Below, in pieces: positions 37,074 through 45,604 of a stretch of 64,000 nucleotides of DNA. The translations under genes were made by a program, and so were the position numbers. Position 1 is the stretch's first letter. Every line of letters begins with the position of its first letter. Source of the stretch: Caulobacter sp. Root343 (lineage in GTDB: Bacteria > Pseudomonadota > Alphaproteobacteria > Caulobacterales > Caulobacteraceae); NCBI RefSeq assembly GCF_001425745.1, contig NZ_LMDF01000007.1:596973-660972 (forward strand). The letters run 5' to 3'. The notes below the pieces were generated by a model. The model had not been told where the DNA came from. It made no database searches and worked only from the letters and a program-made list of their open reading frames with translations.

Positions 37074-37280
37074 ACGCGGCTAGTGTCCCCGCCAGCCGCG
37101 CCGTTGAAGCTGGTCGCGCGGAACGGACCCGATGGCCAGGGGTGTGTTCGACATGAGTTGGTCGCGCGAAATTCGCGTGCGTCATCGGATCTGCCAATGT
37201 GGGGGAGGTGGGGTTCTCGCCTGGTCGGAGATAAGTCCCGCCGAACTGCCTTTGGCAGGTCACCGGACAACGCAGGGGCT

Positions 37281-37326
37281 GAGTGTCCAGTTCTTGGCAG
37301 CAAGCCAGCGTCTGCTGTTGGCGCAC
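37281..37326. repeat. Degenerate two-unit intergenic repeat, copy 2
   Basis: Half-units GTCCAGTTCTTGGC at 37284 and GTCTGCTGTTGGC at 37310, 26 bp apart, align clearly with the copy at 31493. Confidence 0.5.
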
Positions 37327-37408
37327 AGCCGCCCGGATCCAGCTGCGTGATGAGGGGCGCCTGTGACCGCGATACGAGGGCTGCGGGCTATCTTCTTGCT
37401 CGCGCCGC

Positions 37409-37428
37409 GCGATGAGTCAGGTTCAACA
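37409..37428 (+). promoter_or_regulatory. LysR-type box upstream of the lysR gene
   Basis: GCGATGAGTCAGGTTCAACA, containing a T-N11-A core (TGAGTCAGGTTCA), lies 40 bp before the LysR start at 37468. The same 20-bp element recurs before the MFS gene at 38383 with only a few internal differences. That supports autoregulation. Confidence 0.65.
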
Positions 37429-37467
37429 GAGTTGCCAACTTCGGCCCGGTGAGCGCAGGCTTGCTCC

Positions 37468-38376
37468 ATGACCTTGAGCCGCGGCGATCTGGCCGACTTC
37501 AGCTATTTCCTCGCCCTCGCCAAGCACCGCAATTTCCGCCGGGCGGGGCTGGAGCTCGGCGTGAGCGCCTCAGCCCTGAGCCATTCCCTGAAGGGACTGG
37601 AGGCGCGCCTCGGCGTGCGGCTCTTGAACCGGACCAACCGTAGCGTCACCTTGACCGCCGCCGGCGAAGAGCTGCAAGCCGCGATCCTAGGGCCGTTCGA
37701 CGCCATCGACACGGCGGCCGACGGACTGAACCGTTATCGCGATGATCCTGCCGGCCGCATTCGCCTCAACGTGCCTGAACATGCCAGTACCCTGCTGCTC
37801 GCTCCGGTGCTGCCCGCCTTCACCGAGCGCTACCCGAACATCGAGATCGAGGTAGTGATCACCGAGAAGCTCGTCGACATCGTCGCCACCGCCGCCGACG
37901 CCGGGATCCGCTATGGGGGAACGGCGCCCCAGGACATGATCGCCCAGCGCCTGTCAGGCGATATCCGTTGGGTCGTGGTCGCCTCGGCGGCCTATCTCGA
38001 ACGCCATAGCGCGCCGCAGCATCCGCGAGACCTGACCGCACATCGATGCCTGCGGTTCCGGCTCGGCGATGACAGCGTCTACAGTTGGGAGTTCGAGCGC
38101 GGCGACGAAGAGATCGCCGTCGCCGTATCCGGATCGATCATGATCGACAGCACCGCCTTCGCGCTGAACCTGGCCATGCAGGGCGCGGGTTTTGCCTACG
38201 TGCCGGAGCCTTGCGTCCGAGAGGCCGTCTCGCGCGGCGACCTGCGCACGGTGCTCGACGACTGGTCGCCGGTCGGGCCAGGCTTTCACATCTACTATCC
38301 GGGCCGGCGTCAGCTGCCGACCGGGCTGCGGCTGTTGATCGAGCACATCCGCCAACAACGTCCGCTGGGTCTTTAA
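37468..38376 (+). CDS. LysR-family transcriptional regulator of the adjacent MFS operon
   Basis: A 302-residue LysR regulator. The N-terminal helix-turn-helix spans about 5-65 (DFSYFLALAKHRNFRRAGLELGVSASALSHSLKGLEARLGVRLLNRTNRSVTLTAAG compresses the motif). The substrate-binding domain follows, with DAGIRYGGTAPQDMIAQRLS and a C-terminal HIYYPGRRQLPTGLRLLIEHIR. The pattern is that of the subgroup near aldo-keto reductase and efflux genes. It is followed 82 bp later by an MFS gene preceded by the same operator-like box as its own promoter, so it very likely controls that operon. Confidence 0.93.
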   Translation: MTLSRGDLADFSYFLALAKHRNFRRAGLELGVSASALSHSLKGLEARLGVRLLNRTNRSVTLTAAGEELQAAILGPFDAIDTAADGLNRYRDDPAGRIRLNVPEHASTLLLAPVLPAFTERYPNIEIEVVITEKLVDIVATAADAGIRYGGTAPQDMIAQRLSGDIRWVVVASAAYLERHSAPQHPRDLTAHRCLRFRLGDDSVYSWEFERGDEEIAVAVSGSIMIDSTAFALNLAMQGAGFAYVPEPCVREAVSRGDLRTVLDDWSPVGPGFHIYYPGRRQLPTGLRLLIEHIRQQRPLGL

Positions 38377-38382
38377 GGCCCT

Positions 38383-38402
38383 GCGATGAGCTAAGCTCAA
38401 CA
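38383..38402 (+). promoter_or_regulatory. LysR-type box upstream of the MFS operon
   Basis: GCGATGAGCTAAGCTCAACA contains the palindrome TGAGC-TAA-GCTCA (38387-38399), a T-N11-A LysR motif, 57 bp before the MFS start. It matches the box at 37409 in both flanks, with changes confined to the six-base centre. Confidence 0.7.
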
Positions 38403-38458
38403 CCGCGATTAGGTCGCGGCGGATCGACCCTTCGCGCTGAGGGCCTATCTTCCGCGCC

Positions 38459-39673
38459 ATGACAACGCCCGCCGCCACCGCTTTGCAGTCCGACGCCGAA
38501 GCCCAGGCCCGAGGCGGCTGGAGCGCCGTCTTCGCCCTGACGCTTTGCGTCGCGACCCTGATCGCGTCGGAATTCATGCCAGTCAGCCTGCTGACGCCGA
38601 TCGCCGCCGACCTGCGCCTCAGCGAGGGCATGGCCGGCCAGGCGATCTCGATCTCCGGCCTCTTCGCCGTCATCACCAGCCTGGCCATCGGTCGGCTCGC
38701 CCGTGTCGATCGCCGCGTCCTGCTACTGGGCCTGACCGCCCTGATGGGCGTCTCCGGCCTGCTGGTGGCGCTGGCCCCCAACGCACCGCTGTTCATGGCC
38801 GGGCGCGCGCTGATCGGCGTGGTCATCGGCGGCTTCTGGTCGCTGTCGGCGGCGACCGTCATGCGGCTGGTTCCCGGCAAGGATGTCCCGCGCGCCCTGG
38901 CGGTGCTGAACGGCGGCAACGCCCTGGCGACCATGATCGCCGCGCCGCTGGGTAGCTATCTTGGCCAGTTCATCGGCTGGCGCGGCGCCTTCTTCCTGGT
39001 CGTACCACTGGCCTTGGCCACCTTCGCCTGGCAGTGGCTGTCGGTCCCGACGATGCACGCCCCGCCCGGCGCGCCGGCCAGCCTGCTCGGCGTGCTGAGA
39101 CGGCCGCGCGCCAAGGCCGGCCTACTCGGTTTGGCCCTGCTGTTCGCCGGCCAGTTCGCGCTGTTCACCTACTTGCGGCCGTTCCTTGAGCAGGTCGTGC
39201 ACCTGAACGCCTCGGCCCTATCGTTCGCCCTGCTGTTGATGGGCGTGGCGGGCCTGGCCGGCACGGCCCTGATCGGCCGCGTGATCGGCAAGGGTCTGCG
39301 CCGCGTGCTGATCGCCGCGCCCCTGCTGATGGCGGCCGCGGTCCTGGCTCTGCTCCTCGCCGACGCCTGGCCTGTCGTCATCGCGATCCTGCTGATGGCC
39401 TGGGGCCTGGTGGCCACCGCCCTGCCGGTCGCGTGGTGGACCTGGCTGGCCCGCACGCTGCCTGACGACACCGACGCCGGCGGCGGGCTGATGGTGGCGG
39501 TGATCCAACTGGCCATCACCCTGGGCGCGGCCGGCGGCGGCCTGCTGTTCGACGCCGGCGGCCATCGCGCCACCTTTTCGGCCAGCGCCGCCTTGCTGGT
39601 CGCCGCCGCCATCGCCGGAGCATTCAGCACGCCCGGATCACCTCAGATGCAACGAGACGTCCATGCGACCTGA
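38459..39673 (+). CDS. MFS transporter, DHA1-type drug/metabolite efflux
   Basis: A 404-residue inner-membrane transporter with about 12 helices. The first half has FMPVSLLTPIAADLRLSEGMAGQAIS and GRALIGVVIGGFWSLSAATVMRLVP, resembling the purine-ribonucleoside/arabinose efflux-like branch of DHA1 carriers. There is no strong ribosome site at the ATG. Its last codons overlap the start of the hydrolase gene by 11 bp, showing operon structure. Function is probably export of a small molecule under LysR control; substrate unknown. Confidence 0.92.
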   Translation: MTTPAATALQSDAEAQARGGWSAVFALTLCVATLIASEFMPVSLLTPIAADLRLSEGMAGQAISISGLFAVITSLAIGRLARVDRRVLLLGLTALMGVSGLLVALAPNAPLFMAGRALIGVVIGGFWSLSAATVMRLVPGKDVPRALAVLNGGNALATMIAAPLGSYLGQFIGWRGAFFLVVPLALATFAWQWLSVPTMHAPPGAPASLLGVLRRPRAKAGLLGLALLFAGQFALFTYLRPFLEQVVHLNASALSFALLLMGVAGLAGTALIGRVIGKGLRRVLIAAPLLMAAAVLALLLADAWPVVIAILLMAWGLVATALPVAWWTWLARTLPDDTDAGGGLMVAVIQLAITLGAAGGGLLFDAGGHRATFSASAALLVAAAIAGAFSTPGSPQMQRDVHAT

Positions 39674-40742
39674 CGAGACGAAATTCGACCGCCGCATCCT
39701 GCTGCAACTCACCGGAGCCAGCCTCGCCGTGCTCGGCGCGGCTTCCCTGTCCTCCAGCGCCAAGGCCCAGCCCATGCCCGACCATGCCGACAACTTCTAC
39801 AAAAGCGACCGCGTGACCGTGCGCAAGGTCACCTTCAAGACCCAGTACCAGACGACGGTGGCGGGAAACCTCTTCCTGCCCAAGGACCTCGATCAGGGCG
39901 CCAAGACCGCTGCGATCGTGGTCGGACACCCGATGGGGGCGGTCAAGGAGCAGAGCGCCAACCTCTACGCCACCAAGATGGCCGAACAGGGCTTTGTGGC
40001 GATGTCCCTGGACCTGCCGTTCTGGGGCGAGAGCGAAGGCTTGCCGCGCAACGCGGTTTCACCGGACTTCTACGCGGAAGCGTTCAGCGCCGCGGTCGAT
40101 TTTCTGGGCACGCGCCCGTTCGTAGATCGTGAGCGCATCGGCGCGATCGGGGTTTGCGGCAGCGGCAGCTTCGTGATCAGCGCGGCGAAGATCGATCCCC
40201 GAATGAAGGCCATCGCGACCGTCAGCATGTACGACATGGGTGCGGCCAACCGCGACGCGTTGAACCATTCCCTGACCCCGGCCCAGCGCAAAGTGATCAT
40301 CGCCGCCGCCGCCCAGCAGCGCTACGCCGAGTTCGAAGGCGGCAAGACCGAATACACCGGCGGCACGACCCACAGCCTGACGGCCGACACCGATCCGATC
40401 CAACGCGAGTTCTACGACTTCTACCGCACGCCCCGCGGCGAGTTCACGCCCGTCGGCGGTTCGCCCCAGACCACGACGCATCCGACGCTGACCAGCAACG
40501 TCAAGTTCATGAACTTCTACCCGTTCAACGACATCGAAACGATCTCGCCGCGCCCGATACTGTTCATCAGCGGCGACCAGGCCCACTCCAGGGAGTTCAG
40601 CGCCGAGGCCTATCGGCGCGCCGTCGAGCCGAAGGAACTGGTGTGGGTCCCGGGGGCCGGCCACGTCGATCTCTACGACCGCGTGGACCTGATCCCGTTC
40701 GACAAGCTGACCGGCTTCTTCCGGCGACACCTGGCCGCATAG
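39663..40742 (+). CDS. Exported alpha/beta hydrolase (YcjY/DLH-like)
   Basis: A 359-residue alpha/beta hydrolase. The N-terminus (KFDRRILLQLTGASLAVLGA) looks like a twin-arginine export signal. The strand-turn AAIVVGHPMGAVKEQ and the block LDLPFWGESEG are typical. At the nucleophile elbow the sequence is IGVCGSG, so Cys165 occupies the usual Ser position, as in dienelactone-hydrolase-like enzymes. The Asp and His lie in LFISGDQAHS and GAGHVDLYD. It overlaps the MFS gene by 11 bp and is followed 72 bp later by a cyclophilin-like gene. Its substrate is unknown; a lactone or ester exported or detoxified by the operon is possible. Confidence 0.87.
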   Translation: MRPDETKFDRRILLQLTGASLAVLGAASLSSSAKAQPMPDHADNFYKSDRVTVRKVTFKTQYQTTVAGNLFLPKDLDQGAKTAAIVVGHPMGAVKEQSANLYATKMAEQGFVAMSLDLPFWGESEGLPRNAVSPDFYAEAFSAAVDFLGTRPFVDRERIGAIGVCGSGSFVISAAKIDPRMKAIATVSMYDMGAANRDALNHSLTPAQRKVIIAAAAQQRYAEFEGGKTEYTGGTTHSLTADTDPIQREFYDFYRTPRGEFTPVGGSPQTTTHPTLTSNVKFMNFYPFNDIETISPRPILFISGDQAHSREFSAEAYRRAVEPKELVWVPGAGHVDLYDRVDLIPFDKLTGFFRRHLAA

Positions 40743-40814
40743 AGCGGCTCGCCTGGGCGGGAACGTCGGGCCTGTCCGGCGCTCCCGCCCTTGCAAAAGG
40801 ACCAGGAGACCACC

Positions 40815-41225
40815 ATGCACCGTTCGCTGTTGCTCGCCGCCGGTCTGGCCCTTGCCTCGACCGGAAACGCCATGGCCCAAGACCGTATCGTAATCGCCTC
40901 CGAATGGGGCAAGGTCACCGCCGAACTGGTCGACAACGCCGCCACGCGCGCCCTCGTCCGGAGCCTGCCTGTCACGCTCCAGATGCGCGATCACCTGCGG
41001 CAGGAGAAGACTGGCGCCTTGCCGGAACCCCTGCCGGCCGCCGCGCGACGGCGTGCGTTCGCCGCCGGAACCCTGGGCCTGTGGGGTTCCGACGACTTCG
41101 TGGTCTATTATCGCAAGGGCCAGGTTCCGCAGCCTGGCATTGTCGTCCTTGGCAAGGTCACGGGCGATGTCTCGATCTTCGATCGGCCCGGTGCGATCAC
41201 CGTTCGAATTGAGCGTCTGCGATAG
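40815..41225 (+). CDS. Small secreted cyclophilin-like-fold protein
   Basis: A 136-residue protein with a signal peptide (MHRSLLLAAGLALASTGNAMAQ). The start at 40815 follows CAGGAG. The body (IVIASEWGKVTAELVDNAATRALVRSLPVTL, LGLWGSDDFVVYY, PGIVVLGKVTGDVSIF) fits the small cyclophilin-like domain often found beside LysR regulators, MFS carriers and hydrolases. No isomerase activity is established for this group. It is last in the LysR-controlled operon. Confidence 0.78.
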   Translation: MHRSLLLAAGLALASTGNAMAQDRIVIASEWGKVTAELVDNAATRALVRSLPVTLQMRDHLRQEKTGALPEPLPAAARRRAFAAGTLGLWGSDDFVVYYRKGQVPQPGIVVLGKVTGDVSIFDRPGAITVRIERLR

Positions 41226-41373
41226 GCGTCGGTTCTTGCCGTCGCGGGTGATAGCCTTGATGCGTCAGACAGATCCTCCTAGGCCCCCGATGGCACGTCT
41301 CTCTGATCGCCCGGCAAACTGAACGTCGTGTTTCCGGAACGAGGCTTGATTCCGTTTCTGGCGCACACGGACC

Positions 41374-41404
41374 GAAAAATCATAAACCGGGGTGAGGTCT
41401 TTCG
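41374..41404 (+). promoter_or_regulatory. Putative ECF-sigma promoter of the sigma/anti-sigma genes
   Basis: GAAAAAT at 41374 and TGAGGTCTTTCG at 41393-41404 form a two-part element 46 bp before the sigma gene. A near-identical pair with similar spacing (GAAATTT then TGAGGTGTTTCG) precedes the TBDR at 43034. Sharing by the two promoters suggests recognition by the sigma factor encoded between them. Confidence 0.55.
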
Positions 41405-41449
41405 GATTCTGGGGCTCTAGCCTTACGGTGTTCCCCGTCCGGAGGATTC

Positions 41450-41959
41450 ATGACGTCCGATCCTCTCAAGGTCCCGCAGCCGGCAACGCTGGATCTGCTG
41501 ACCTATGAGCCTGGCCTACGACGCTATTTGCGGCGCCGTGCGCCGGCGGGCCAGGTCGACGACTTGGTGCAGGAGGTTTTCGCGCGTTTGCTCAGTCTGC
41601 GCGATCCAGCGGCCGTACAGGACATGGAACGGTATATCTTCGTCGTCGCCGCCAGCGTCCTGGCGCACCAGCATCGTCGGCGCGCGCCCTGGCGGACGGT
41701 AGACGATCTCGAGGGCCTGGGCCCGAGCGACGAGGTGACGCCCGAACGCTCGCTGATCGGCAAGGAAGGGCTGGAGAGCCTGTTCGCGGTGATCGAGGAC
41801 CTGCCGCCGCGCACCCGGCACGTCTTCCTGCTGCACCGTTTCGAGGAAATGACGTATCAGCGCATCGCCCGTGAGCTGGGCATTTCGGTCAGCGCGGTCG
41901 AGAAGCACATGATGGCTGCCTTGAAGGCCTTGTTCCTGCGCAAGGCCCGCGACCAATGA
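41450..41959 (+). CDS. FecI-type ECF RNA polymerase sigma factor
   Basis: A 169-residue extracytoplasmic-function sigma factor. Region 2 spans about 20-80 (VDDLVQEVFARLLSL, then RYIFVVAASVLAHQHRRR) and region 4 about 108-160 (IEDLPPRTRHVFLLHRFEEMTYQRIARELGISVSAVEKHMMAALKAL). This is the FecI layout. Its last codons overlap the FecR gene start (ATGA), so stoichiometric co-production is expected. In this family the sigma factor is held or activated by FecR in response to a signal from the partner TBDR. The likely targets here are the TBDR, sulfatase and FGE genes downstream. Confidence 0.95.
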   Translation: MTSDPLKVPQPATLDLLTYEPGLRRYLRRRAPAGQVDDLVQEVFARLLSLRDPAAVQDMERYIFVVAASVLAHQHRRRAPWRTVDDLEGLGPSDEVTPERSLIGKEGLESLFAVIEDLPPRTRHVFLLHRFEEMTYQRIARELGISVSAVEKHMMAALKALFLRKARDQ

Positions 41960-42933
41960 CCGGCCCGCTACGAGACCGCGCCACCGAGGTCGCCGACTGG
42001 TTCGCCCGCCGCCGTGTTGGCGCCCTGCCACCCGAGGACGAGGCGGCGTTCCAGGCGTGGCTGGACGCCGATCCGGAAAATCGCGCGGCGTTCGAGGCGG
42101 CCGGCGACCTGTGGAGCGACCTGGAAGGGCTGAGATGCGATCCGCGCCTGATGCGCCTGCGCGAAGAGGCCAAGGGCGCGGTCGGCCAGCGTCGCGCGCG
42201 ACGCCTCTTCGGCCTGGTCGCCGCCTGCGCGGCATTGGTGCTGGGAGGCGCGGCTCTCTGGCAGGCGGGGCGCTACGTGATGGACGTGGTCGCGCCGAAG
42301 CCGACAGTCTACGCCACGCGGGTGGGGCAGACGATGAGCGTCAGCCTGCCCGACGGCAGCCTGGCGGTTCTGGACACCAATTCGGAGCTGCGCGCCTGGT
42401 CGCCGGGCAAGGAACGGCGTCTGGAGCTGATCCGGGGGCGGGCGCTGTTCAAGGTCGCCAAGGATCCCGCGCGGCCGTTCATCGTGCGAGCCGGCGGCCA
42501 CAGCGTGACGGCGCTGGGCACCCGTTTCGACGTCGATCTGAGGCCGGCCAGCTTCAAGGTGGTGCTGGTCGAGGGCCGGGTCCGGGTGCGCTCCGACGCC
42601 CCGACGGCCGGCCCGGCGACCTCGGTTGACATGAACGCCGGCTATCAGCTGGTGGCGGGCGAGGGCGGCTGGAACCTCAGTCGCACCGACACGCGTAGCG
42701 CCGAGGGCTGGACGTCGGGCCGGCTGGTGTTCGATGACGCGCCGCTGGGCGTGATCGCCGCCGAGCTCAATCGCTATTCCGTCCAACCGATCCTTGTAGC
42801 CCCCGAAGTGGCCGGGCGGCGAATGAGCGCCGTCCTGCCGTCATCGGATCCGGACGCCTTCATCGCCTCGGCCGAAGCGCTGGGCCTGGCGCGCCGGGCG
42901 CCCACCGCGCGCTACGCCCTGGCGGCGCCTTGA
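41956..42933 (+). CDS. FecR-family anti-sigma factor/signal transducer
   Basis: A 325-residue inner-membrane regulator. The N-terminal cytoplasmic helical domain (about 5-50, EVADWFARRRVGALPPEDEAAFQAWL) binds the sigma factor. One transmembrane helix lies at about 84-104. The periplasmic FecR domain follows (VGQTMSVSLPDGSLAVLDTNSEL to about 205), with a C-terminal STN-like segment near 255-320 that would contact the TBDR signalling domain. It overlaps the sigma gene by 4 bp and precedes the TBDR by 100 bp that contain the shared promoter element. Confidence 0.95.
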   Translation: MTGPLRDRATEVADWFARRRVGALPPEDEAAFQAWLDADPENRAAFEAAGDLWSDLEGLRCDPRLMRLREEAKGAVGQRRARRLFGLVAACAALVLGGAALWQAGRYVMDVVAPKPTVYATRVGQTMSVSLPDGSLAVLDTNSELRAWSPGKERRLELIRGRALFKVAKDPARPFIVRAGGHSVTALGTRFDVDLRPASFKVVLVEGRVRVRSDAPTAGPATSVDMNAGYQLVAGEGGWNLSRTDTRSAEGWTSGRLVFDDAPLGVIAAELNRYSVQPILVAPEVAGRRMSAVLPSSDPDAFIASAEALGLARRAPTARYALAAP

Positions 42934-42944
42934 GCGGGCGGCCA

Positions 42945-42976
42945 GAAATTTTTCGTCCTGTCGCTGAGGTGTTTCG
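42945..42976 (+). promoter_or_regulatory. Putative ECF-sigma promoter of the TBDR-sulfatase operon
   Basis: GAAATTTTT at 42945 and TGAGGTGTTTCG at 42965-42976 lie 58 bp before the TBDR start. The pair matches the element at 41374-41404 in sequence and in spacing (20 versus 19 bp between the starts of the two parts). Confidence 0.58.
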
Positions 42977-43033
42977 ACTGGGCCGACTCTAACCCTGAAA
43001 CGGCAGCCAACATGCCGTGGGGAGGGAACCAAG

Positions 43034-45538
43034 ATGATCCACCGTTCGAGGGGCGGCGTCGCGCCGTGGCTGATGGGGAGCGCCCTGGCGGCGCTCGTCG
43101 CGACGGGAGCCCACGCCGAGGCGCGCGCGTACCAGATCAAGTCCCAGGACCTGGCACGGGCCCTCAAGGAGTTCGGCCTGCAGAGCGGCCGTCCGATCTC
43201 GTTCACGGACGATCGCGTCCGCGGCCGCCGGTCGGTCGAGGTCGTCGGGACCTACGATGACGAGGCGGCGCTTCGCCGCCTGCTGCGCGACGCCGGCCTG
43301 ACGTTCGTCCGCGCCCAGAACGGCTTCGCGGTGGTCCGCGCCGACGGGCCCGAGATGATCAAGGTGGCGACCCAGGCCGTCGCCCCGGCGACGACGCCCG
43401 CCCAGGTCCGGGCCGGGGCCGCGCCCGAGCCGATCCAGGTTGAGGAGGTCGTGGTCACCGCCCAGCGCCGCGCCGAGACGGTGCAGTCGGTGCCGCTGGC
43501 GGTGTCGGCCGCGACCGGCGAGTCCCTGGCCAAGCAGGGCGTCAAGAACATCGTCGACCTGTCCAGCCAGGCGCCTAGCCTGCAGATCAGCAATGGCGGC
43601 GGCGGCAACGCCCAGGTGTTCATGCGCGGCGTCGGCAGCACCAACACCACGGTGGTCGGCGACCCGGCGGTGGCCGTGCACGTGGACGGCATCTACGTCT
43701 CGCGCGCCAACGCGATCAGCGGGCTGTTCTACGACCTCGACCGGGTGGAGGTCGTGCGCGGCCCTCAGGGCACGCTCTATGGCCGCAACGCCACCGCGGG
43801 GGCCATCAACATCATCACCAACGCGCCCAAGCACGTCTACGAAGGCGCGGCGGACGTCGAGATCGGCAACTACTCCGCCCTGACCACGAGCGGCATGGTC
43901 AATGTGCCGTTAGGCGACGCCCTGGCCGTGCGCGCCGCGTTCCAGACCACCCGTCACGACGGCTATCTGAAGGCGGTGAACAAGGGCCCAGGGACGGGCG
44001 GCAACGACCGAAACGACCAGGACGATTCCTCGGCCCGGCTGTCGGTGCTCTATCAGCCCAACGATCGGCTGAAGATCCTGGTGCGGGGGGATTATCTGCA
44101 TCGCGGCGGCGCCGGCTTCGCCGACGTGGCCTTCCCGCTCGAAACCGGCGACCCCTACGCGACCAACGCCAAGGTCAACATCTCGCAGGACAACACGTTC
44201 AAGAACCTGACGGTCGAGGCCAACTACGATTTCGACTGGGCGACCCTGACCTATCTGGGCGGCCATCGCGAGATGGACGTCAACACGGTCACCGAGAACC
44301 TGGCCTCGGACAACCATCGTCCGACCTATCAGACGCAGGAGAATTGGAGCGAGACCCAGGAGCTACGCCTGGGCGCCGATAGCGGCAAGCTGAAGTGGGT
44401 GACCGGGCTCTACACCTTCAAGGAAAAGAGCGCGACCGACACCCGCATCCTGCAGGCCAACGGCAACTACCTGGCGTTCTTCCAGCCCTACATCTTCTCG
44501 CGATCGGTCGCGGCGTTCGGCCAGGCGACCTATTCGGCGACGGAGCGGCTGAGGCTGACCGCCGGGGCGCGCTACACCCACGACCACAAGGGCCGCAACG
44601 GCAACACCTATCTGCTTAAGCCAGACTTCTCGATCCTGTCGCTGGTGGTGCGCAACCTGTCCGACGAGACCTGGAACGCGACCAACTGGAAGCTGGGCCT
44701 GGACTACGACCTCAGCGACACCTCGATGCTCTATGCCCAGGCGTCCACCGGCTACAAGGCTGGCGGCTATTTCGATGGCCTGCCGCCGAACGCCTACGAG
44801 CCCGAGCACATCACCGCCTACGAGATCGGGTCGAAGAACCGGTTCCTGGACCGTCGGCTGCGCCTGAACGTCGCCGGCTTCTACAATGAGTACCGCGATC
44901 TCCAGGTCTCGGCGGTCGAGAACATCGCCGGCCAGAACGCCCTGGTGACCCGCAACGCCGGCAAGGCGGTGATCTACGGCGTCGAGGTCGAGAGCGACTT
45001 CAAGTTCACCCGCGCCGACGTTGTCGATCTGAACCTGTCGTGGCTGCACGCCCGCTACGAGACCTTCGTGCTGCCGCTCGGGGACCCCTTCGTCAACTAC
45101 GCCGGCAACGCCTCGGTCGATCGCTGCTACACGGCCAACTACGCCCTGCCGTCGCCGCGCGCGGCTGACTTCGCCGGCTGCCACATGGCGCGGACGCCGA
45201 CCTGGAGCCTGACCGCCGGCTACGCCCATACCTTCGAGCTGGCCAACGGCGCCAACCTGACCGGTCGGGTGCAGAGCCACTACGAGAGCGAGAAGGAACT
45301 CGAGTTCCACGGCTTCGCCAGCAACCGCCAGAAGGCGTTCACCAAGACCGACCTGTCGCTGACCTACGCCAGCGGGGAGGGGCGCTGGTCGCTGATGGCC
45401 TATGTCCGCAACCTCGAGGACAAGGCGGTCCGCACCAATTCCAACGCCAACGCCACGACCGGGGTCACGACCAACGGCACGGCGTTCTATGCCCCGCCTC
45501 GGCTGTACGGCCTGCGGCTGTCGGCGAAGTTCAACTGA
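43034..45538 (+). CDS. FecA-type TonB-dependent receptor with N-terminal signalling (STN) domain
   Basis: An 834-residue TBDR transducer. The start follows GGGAGGG and the signal peptide ends near AHAEA (about residue 28). The mature N-terminus is a short secretin/TonB (STN) domain at about 32-102 (YQIKSQDLARALKEFGLQSGRPISFTDD..., FAVVRAD). This is the part that contacts FecR in cell-surface signalling. A TonB box (EEVVVTAQRR) near 137, a plug with VFMRGVGSTNT and VEVVRGPQGTLYGRNATAGAINI, and a barrel ending in FN follow. Next to FecI/FecR and sulfatases, its ligand is probably a sulfated glycan fragment that both is imported and acts as inducer. That is inference. Confidence 0.95.
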   Translation: MIHRSRGGVAPWLMGSALAALVATGAHAEARAYQIKSQDLARALKEFGLQSGRPISFTDDRVRGRRSVEVVGTYDDEAALRRLLRDAGLTFVRAQNGFAVVRADGPEMIKVATQAVAPATTPAQVRAGAAPEPIQVEEVVVTAQRRAETVQSVPLAVSAATGESLAKQGVKNIVDLSSQAPSLQISNGGGGNAQVFMRGVGSTNTTVVGDPAVAVHVDGIYVSRANAISGLFYDLDRVEVVRGPQGTLYGRNATAGAINIITNAPKHVYEGAADVEIGNYSALTTSGMVNVPLGDALAVRAAFQTTRHDGYLKAVNKGPGTGGNDRNDQDDSSARLSVLYQPNDRLKILVRGDYLHRGGAGFADVAFPLETGDPYATNAKVNISQDNTFKNLTVEANYDFDWATLTYLGGHREMDVNTVTENLASDNHRPTYQTQENWSETQELRLGADSGKLKWVTGLYTFKEKSATDTRILQANGNYLAFFQPYIFSRSVAAFGQATYSATERLRLTAGARYTHDHKGRNGNTYLLKPDFSILSLVVRNLSDETWNATNWKLGLDYDLSDTSMLYAQASTGYKAGGYFDGLPPNAYEPEHITAYEIGSKNRFLDRRLRLNVAGFYNEYRDLQVSAVENIAGQNALVTRNAGKAVIYGVEVESDFKFTRADVVDLNLSWLHARYETFVLPLGDPFVNYAGNASVDRCYTANYALPSPRAADFAGCHMARTPTWSLTAGYAHTFELANGANLTGRVQSHYESEKELEFHGFASNRQKAFTKTDLSLTYASGEGRWSLMAYVRNLEDKAVRTNSNANATTGVTTNGTAFYAPPRLYGLRLSAKFN

Positions 45539-45604
45539 CGACGCGTGAGGCGCCCGCCGACGCGCGGGCGCCGACTTTTCCCGATTGGTGACGTGAGGCG
45601 TTCG

